A DNA stretch of 11,097 nt, from the NCBI GenBank assembly GCA_012269805.1, contig JAAXJP010000518.1:485-11581 (forward strand). Direction: 5' to 3'. Every line of letters starts with the position of its first letter. Positions within the stretch are counted from its first letter, which is position 1. The notes beneath the pieces were generated by a model. That model had not been told where the DNA came from. It was given only the letters and a program-made list of their open reading frames with translations, and searched no databases. The translations under genes were made by a program, and so were the position numbers. This DNA comes from Rubrivirga sp. GTDB taxonomy: Bacteria; Bacteroidota; Rhodothermia; Rhodothermales; Rubricoccaceae. Positions 6,750 to 11,097 of the stretch are shown here, piece by piece.

Positions 6750-8003
6750 ATGGAAACGACTCCCGATGCCATGCCCGACGCCGTCGCCCTCGACGTGGAG
6801 CGCCTCCGCGCCGACTTCCCGATCCTCCAGCGGACCGTTTACGACGGCAAGCCGCTCGTCTACCTCGACAACGCGGCCACGACGCAGAAGCCGCGCGCCG
6901 TGCTCGACCGGCTCGCGGCGTACTACGCCGACGAGAATGCCAACGTCCACCGCGGCGTCCACTTTTTGAGCGCGGAGGGGACCGAGACCTACGAGACGGC
7001 GCGGCGGAGCGTCCAGCGGTTCCTCGGCGCCGAGCACGCCCACGAGGTCGTGTTCACGCGCGGGACCACGGAGGCTATCAACCTCGTCGCCCACGGATTC
7101 GCCGGGCGGCTCGGGCCCGGCGACGAGGTCGTCGTCTCGGCGCTCGAGCACCACGCCAACATCGTCCCGTGGCAAATGGCGTGCGAGCGGTCCGGCGCGA
7201 CGCTCCGCGTGATCCCGTCGCTCGACACGGGCGACCTCGACCTCCACCGCCTCGACGACGTCTTCTCGACTCGAACGAAGGTGGTCGCCGTGACGCACAC
7301 GTCGAACGCGCTCGGGACCGTCAACGACCTCGGCCCCATCATTGAGGCGGCCCGCGCCGTCGACGCCGCCGTCCTGATCGACGGGGCGCAGGCCGCGCCG
7401 CACGCGCCGGTCGACGTCCAAGCGCTCGGTGCTGACTTTTTTGTGTTCTCGGGCCACAAAACGTTCGGCCCGACCGGGATCGGCGCGCTCTGGGGCCGTG
7501 AGGGGTGGCTCGAGGCGCTCCCGCCGTACCAGGGCGGCGGCGACATGATCGACCGCGTCACGTTTGAGGAGACGACCTATGCCGGCCTGCCGGCCAAGTT
7601 CGAGGCCGGTACGCCGCACGTGGCCGGCGGCATCGGCCTCGGCACGGCGCTCGACTACCTCCTGGAGGTCGGGATGGAGAACGTCGCCGCGTACGAGGAC
7701 GGCCTGATCGCCTACGCTGAAGAGCGGCTCGCCGAGGTCGACGGGCTCCGGTTTGTCGGGACGCCCGCCAAGCGGGCCGGCGCGATCTCGTTCCTCCTCG
7801 ACGGCATCCACCCGTACGACGCGGGGACAGTCCTCGACCGGCTCGGTGTCGCCGTCCGCACCGGACAGCACTGCGCGCAGCCGGTCATGGACCGGTTCGG
7901 CGTCGACGGGACCATCCGCGCCTCGTTCGCCTTCTACAACACCCGCGCCGATGTCGACGCGCTCGTCGAGGGCATCGGGAAGGTCCAGGCGCTGTTCGGA
8001 TGA
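6750..8003 (+). CDS. sufS: Cysteine desulfurase SufS
   Basis: This PLP-dependent enzyme takes sulfur from L-cysteine as a persulfide for Fe-S cluster assembly, leaving alanine; it is cytosolic. From the chosen start it has 417 aa, close to the usual ~406-410. Family landmarks are YLDNAATTQKP at 38-48, NVHRGVHFLS near 65-74, ALEHHANIVPWQ around H134/H135, LIDGAQ at 209-214, FSGHKTFGPTGIG with the PLP lysine K237, and VRTGQHCAQP with the catalytic cysteine C375. The Cys loop is short, as in the SufS/group II type. The start is ATG 6750, with GGAGG at 6736-6740 nine bases ahead; ATG 6771 (410 aa) is also possible. sufE follows after 66 bp, the normal partner. The sufBCD scaffold genes are not in the window. 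One small variation is Gln in place of the usual first His of the HHCA motif. Confidence 0.97.
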   Translation: METTPDAMPDAVALDVERLRADFPILQRTVYDGKPLVYLDNAATTQKPRAVLDRLAAYYADENANVHRGVHFLSAEGTETYETARRSVQRFLGAEHAHEVVFTRGTTEAINLVAHGFAGRLGPGDEVVVSALEHHANIVPWQMACERSGATLRVIPSLDTGDLDLHRLDDVFSTRTKVVAVTHTSNALGTVNDLGPIIEAARAVDAAVLIDGAQAAPHAPVDVQALGADFFVFSGHKTFGPTGIGALWGREGWLEALPPYQGGGDMIDRVTFEETTYAGLPAKFEAGTPHVAGGIGLGTALDYLLEVGMENVAAYEDGLIAYAEERLAEVDGLRFVGTPAKRAGAISFLLDGIHPYDAGTVLDRLGVAVRTGQHCAQPVMDRFGVDGTIRASFAFYNTRADVDALVEGIGKVQALFG

Positions 8004-8016
8004 GGGGCGACGGGTG

Positions 8017-8073
8017 ATGAGTCCGCATCGCTCTGTCCTGCTCGTCCTTCCTCACGTTGTACCCCCCACATGA
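8017..8073 (+). CDS. Possible 18-aa leader ORF overlapping sufE (ATGA)
   Basis: Between sufS and sufE there is a small frame, ATG 8017 to TGA 8071-8073, encoding MSPHRSVLLVLPHVVPPT. Its stop overlaps the sufE start as ATGA (8070-8073), the usual arrangement for translational coupling. sufE itself has no Shine-Dalgarno sequence (the preceding bases are pyrimidine-rich), whereas AGGGG at 8003-8007 lies ahead of the small ATG. It may be chance in a GC-rich spacer; no homology is recognised. Confidence 0.25.
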   Translation: MSPHRSVLLVLPHVVPPT

Positions 8074-8474
8074 CTGAAGCCGACCGCCGCCAGCAGGCCA
8101 TCGTCGACGAGTTCGCGTTCCTCGACGACTGGATGCTCCGGTTCCAGCAGGTCATCGAGCACGGCGAGGCGATGGCGCCGCTGCCCGAGGCCCTCAAGAC
8201 CGACGACCGACTCGTCCGCGGCTGCCAATCGCGCGTGTGGCTCGACGCGGGCGCCGAGGCCGGCGCCTTCCGCGCCCGCGCCGACTCCGACAGCCAGCTC
8301 GTCCGCGGGCTGGCGTCCCTGCTCGTCCGCGTCTACGACGGGCTGCCGGTCGAGGAGGCCCGGGCGGCCGAGGTGTGGTTCCCGCGCGAGATCGGCCTCG
8401 CCGAGCACCTCTCGCCGAACCGAGCCAACGGGCTCGACGCGATGCAGCGGGCCCTCCGCGCGGCGGCCGGCTGA
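8070..8474 (+). CDS. sufE: Sulfur acceptor protein SufE
   Basis: A 134-aa protein of normal SufE length. It accepts the persulfide sulfur from the SufS active-site cysteine, stimulates SufS and passes sulfur to the SufBCD scaffold. The key motif LVRGCQSRVWL holds the acceptor Cys52. Other family marks are the N-terminal helix IVDEFAFLDDWMLRFQQVIEHG, the LPE..KTDD.LV segment before the Cys loop, and a C-terminal helix after LSPNRANGLDAM. It follows sufS by 66 bp on the same strand and is surely co-transcribed. The ATG at 8070 overlaps the stop of a short leader frame and lacks a Shine-Dalgarno sequence. Confidence 0.96.
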   Translation: MTEADRRQQAIVDEFAFLDDWMLRFQQVIEHGEAMAPLPEALKTDDRLVRGCQSRVWLDAGAEAGAFRARADSDSQLVRGLASLLVRVYDGLPVEEARAAEVWFPREIGLAEHLSPNRANGLDAMQRALRAAAG

Positions 8475-8492
8475 GCGGGGGCCGGCCGGGGC

Positions 8493-8510
8493 CGTGCCCC
8501 CAGGGGCATG
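8493..8510 (+). terminator. Short hairpin after sufE, weak terminator candidate
   Basis: CGTGCCCC (8493-8500) and GGGGCATG (8503-8510) form a short stem with one G:T pair and a minimal loop, 18 bp after the sufE stop. No T tract follows, so it may only slow transcription or not act as a terminator. It is the only structure visible between sufE and the next gene. Confidence 0.3.
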
Positions 8511-8563
8511 ACCCTCGGTTAGGGGAGGCTGCGCAGGGAGAGACGGCTCCCCACGTCTTCCCC

Positions 8564-11097
8564 ATGCGCCGTCTTCTCTCCGCCCTCGTCGCGCTGGCTA
8601 CCCTGGCCGTGCCCGCCTCGGCCCAACTCGCGGGCACCTACACCGTCGGTGGCGTGTCGCCCGACTACGCCACGCTCGCCGCCGCCGTCTCCGACCTCGA
8701 GACGCTCGGGGTCAGCGGCGACGCCATCTTCCAGATTCGCCCAGGCACGTACAGCGGCGGCATCGACCTCGGGGCGATCCCGGGGGTCTCCTCTACCGCG
8801 CGCGTCCGGTTCGAGGCCGAGGACCCGGTCAACCCGCCGACGCTCCAGCGCCCGTTCGCGGGCGCCGCCACCAACTACGTCGTCCGCCTCGATGGCGCCG
8901 ACTGGGTGACGCTCAAGGACCTCGACCTCGTGGCGGCGGCGCCCTCGCCGACCGGCCGCCTGATCGTGCTCACCGACGAGGCCTCGAACGTAACCGTCCG
9001 CGGCTGCACGCTCACGGGCCACGTCGCGCCGGGCTCGGACGAGGGCTCGCTGATCTGGAGCGACGGGACTCAGACGCTCGACGGCTTCACGCTCGACCAG
9101 AGCACGCTCACGTACGGGTACCGGGGCATCGACCTCCGTCTCTTCTCCTCGTCGACGGGCATCGTGGTTTCCGACAACACCTTCAAGGAGCAGGACCGAG
9201 AAGCCGTGTACCTCGTAGGGACAGGGACCGGGCGTATCGAGGGGAACGAGGTCGCAGATGGCCCGTCGTCGAATCCCACGTACACGGGGCTTAGAACGGG
9301 CGGGTCCGCGGTGGACGTCGTCGGCAACACGATCGACGTCGGCAATGCGCCCTCGGGGAGTGGGATCAGTGCAAACCAGGGTACGGTCCTGCTCGCCAAC
9401 AACGTCGTCTCGATGCGAGGGTCGACGACGTCGTTCGCCAGGGCGGTGTACGTCGCCTCAGGGACCCTCGTGGTCCACAACACGATTCGGGCCCAGGGCG
9501 ACGCCGCAGCGCTCGAGATCGGGTTCGGCGACGGGCCAACCGTCGAGGTCCGCAACAACATCTTGGCCGTCGACGGGGAGGGCGCCGTCCTGGAGGACAA
9601 CGGCTCCTCCTCCATCGTGGCCTCCGACCACAACGTCCTGTACACGTCGGCGGGCACGCTCGTCGAGTGGGAGGGCACGACGTACACCACGTTCGCCGAC
9701 TGGCAGGCCGCCTCGGGCTTCGACGGCGCCTCCGTCAGCCAGACGACCGACTTCGTGTCCGTCTCGCCGACGGGACCCTGGGACCTCCACCTCGACGGGG
9801 CCTCGCTCACCGACCTCTCGCTCATCGCCCCGCCCGTCGCCGGCGTCACGGCCGACGTCGACGGCGACGCCCGCGACGCCTACAACCCGAAGCGCGGCGC
9901 CGACGAGGGCACGCCGCTCCCGCCCTTCGACGACGCCGACATCGTGGCCGGGTTCTACACCGTCGGCGGGACCGCGCCCGACTTCGCCGAGGTCGACGAG
10001 ATGCTTGAGCATCTCGCCGCGCGCGGCATGAAGGGCCCCGCCACGTTCCGCATCCGCGCGGGGACCTACGCGAACGTCCGCGAGAGCCTCCCGCGGACGA
10101 TCCGCGTCGGGCCCGCCGAGACCGACCCGGCCGCGACGCCGCTCACGTTCCGCGCCGCCAACCCGGCCGCCCCGCCGACGCTCGTCTCGGGCGCGACGGC
10201 CTCGTTTAACTGGTCGCTCCGGCTCCGCGGGCTCGACCACGTCACGCTCCGCCACCTGATCTTCGACGCGACCGCCACGGGCGACGCGGGCCGCATCCTG
10301 GTCCTCAACGCGGGCGCCGACGGGGAGGGCGTCGACGACCTCACGGTCGACGAGTGCACGTTCGAGGGGACCGTGTACGGGACGGACACCGAGGAGCGCA
10401 CGCTCGTGTACAGCGAGGACAGCTTCCACGACCGTCTCGCGATCACCGGGAGCACGTTCCGCGGCGGGCGGACGGGGATCGGCCTGGTCGAACCGTTCAG
10501 CTCGAACCCGTCGCTGGACACCCAGATCACCGGCAATCTCTTCGAGGACCAGCTCGTCTACGCGCTCTGGCTCGGCGACGCCGACGGCATCCTGATCGAG
10601 GGCAACACGTTCACGTCGGTCGAGTACCCTACGGCGATCCAACTCGGCTTCGTCGACGGGTACACGATCACCGGCAACGAAGTCCGCTACCTGCACCCGC
10701 TCTCGGCCGGCATCTTCCTCAACGGGCCAGACGCCGATGGGTCCGGGACGGCGCTCGTGGCCAACAACCTCGTCCGGGCAGGCCGGCCGCTCGTCGCGTC
10801 GACGTCGGCGGACGGCGCGCGCGTGATCCACAACACGTTCTACGCGAGTGGCACCGTCGGTGTGCCGGTGACGACGGCGGGCTCGGACCTTGCCGAACTG
10901 GTCAACAACATCCTTTACAGTGCCTCGGGCGCCCCGGCGCTCGTCCTCGACGAGGCCGACGACCTCGGCGTCTCGGACGGGAACGTGCTCTGGACCGTCG
11001 GGAGCGGTCCGCTCGTGGACGAGGAAGGGACGGCCTACGCCGCCCTCGCCGCGTGGCAGGCGACGGGCCGGGACGCTCGCTCCCGCGCGTTCGCACC
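8564..11097 (+). CDS. Large exported right-handed beta-helix protein with tandem modules (partial, open at right edge)
   Basis: The frame from ATG 8564 stays open to the last base (844 codons plus two bases, no stop), so the protein is larger than 844 aa. It begins with a signal peptide ending PASA|Q at residue 20. Each module opens with a G-[TF]-YTVGG motif (residue 24 and again at 463) and the order G(D/P)A.F.IR.GTY, F.A..P..PPTL, a DHVTL-like stretch and V..CT(L/F).G. Short beta-helix coils follow (ISDNTF-like, VGNTI, ANN.V, HNT, NNIL) and a closing HNVLYT or GNVLWT with a Trp-rich AWQA/DWQAASGFDG segment. Module spacing is about 439 residues. This is the pectate-lyase-like parallel beta-helix (PbH1) fold, but no lyase or hydrolase catalytic motif is evident. 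It is secreted; a T9SS sorting domain would be expected beyond the edge. Roles in adhesion or glycan binding are possible. Its start lacks a Shine-Dalgarno sequence. Confidence 0.9.
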   Translation, partial: MRRLLSALVALATLAVPASAQLAGTYTVGGVSPDYATLAAAVSDLETLGVSGDAIFQIRPGTYSGGIDLGAIPGVSSTARVRFEAEDPVNPPTLQRPFAGAATNYVVRLDGADWVTLKDLDLVAAAPSPTGRLIVLTDEASNVTVRGCTLTGHVAPGSDEGSLIWSDGTQTLDGFTLDQSTLTYGYRGIDLRLFSSSTGIVVSDNTFKEQDREAVYLVGTGTGRIEGNEVADGPSSNPTYTGLRTGGSAVDVVGNTIDVGNAPSGSGISANQGTVLLANNVVSMRGSTTSFARAVYVASGTLVVHNTIRAQGDAAALEIGFGDGPTVEVRNNILAVDGEGAVLEDNGSSSIVASDHNVLYTSAGTLVEWEGTTYTTFADWQAASGFDGASVSQTTDFVSVSPTGPWDLHLDGASLTDLSLIAPPVAGVTADVDGDARDAYNPKRGADEGTPLPPFDDADIVAGFYTVGGTAPDFAEVDEMLEHLAARGMKGPATFRIRAGTYANVRESLPRTIRVGPAETDPAATPLTFRAANPAAPPTLVSGATASFNWSLRLRGLDHVTLRHLIFDATATGDAGRILVLNAGADGEGVDDLTVDECTFEGTVYGTDTEERTLVYSEDSFHDRLAITGSTFRGGRTGIGLVEPFSSNPSLDTQITGNLFEDQLVYALWLGDADGILIEGNTFTSVEYPTAIQLGFVDGYTITGNEVRYLHPLSAGIFLNGPDADGSGTALVANNLVRAGRPLVASTSADGARVIHNTFYASGTVGVPVTTAGSDLAELVNNILYSASGAPALVLDEADDLGVSDGNVLWTVGSGPLVDEEGTAYAALAAWQATGRDARSRAFA

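Noticed and set aside
5850..7871. 673-codon minus-strand frame spanning the promoter region and sufS
   Set aside because: It crosses the 303-aa gene start, the divergent promoter and the antisense of sufS; composition is low-complexity and no domain is visible.
9458..10831. 457-codon minus-strand frame
   Set aside because: It is the exact antisense of the beta-helix protein, whose frame shows a signal peptide and repeat motifs.
1..11097. tRNA, rRNA, CRISPR arrays, insertion sequences or phage genes
   Set aside because: No cloverleaf, regularly spaced repeat, transposase or integrase frame, or terminal inverted repeat was seen. The fibre-like protein alone is not evidence of a prophage.

Overview
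The window is very GC-rich, densely coded DNA, with strong G/C preference at third codon positions that produces many long antisense shadow frames. It most likely comes from a member of the Bacteroidota/Rhodothermota, probably a Rubricoccus/Rubrivirga-like Rhodothermales bacterium. Three things support this. One exported protein ends in a typical type IX secretion (T9SS, Por) C-terminal sorting domain. All four signal peptides end in the pattern A-x-A (or G-R-A) followed directly by Gln, the 'Q-rule' known for Bacteroidota signal peptidase I substrates. Most starts lack a Shine-Dalgarno sequence. The taxon is an inference; no marker gene was searched.

Left part (1-6111, all minus strand): five genes in one direction, separated by gaps of only 24-46 bp, so probably co-transcribed. 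In transcription order they are: an exported 303-aa protein of unknown function with four cysteines; an exported 578-aa fibre-like repeat protein with a conserved C-terminal 'GPIR-GDLL' domain; an exported 271-aa protein with a T9SS sorting domain; a 753-aa multi-membrane-span NarL-type histidine kinase with an N-terminal PDZ-like extracytoplasmic domain; and the receiver domain of a response regulator that runs off the left edge. Three surface proteins followed by a two-component pair suggest an envelope-sensing or surface-fibre module.

Middle (6112-6332): a divergent, locally AT-rich promoter region with a perfect 14-bp palindrome and a Bacteroidota-like -7 box. Rightwards from it lie a small CsbD-like stress protein (6333-6536), two overlapping GC-rich hairpins, and then sufS and sufE (6750-8474), the cysteine desulfurase and sulfur acceptor of Fe-S cluster assembly.

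Right part (8564 to the end): the first 844 codons of a large exported right-handed beta-helix protein made of tandem modules of about 439 residues. It is open at the right edge, so its C-terminus is not visible.

The most interesting points are the candidate surface-protein plus PDZ-kinase operon, a T6 run at the kinase stop codon where loss of one base would fuse kinase and regulator, a tiny leader ORF overlapping sufE as ATGA, the paired alternative hairpins after the CsbD-like gene, and the duplicated beta-helix protein.
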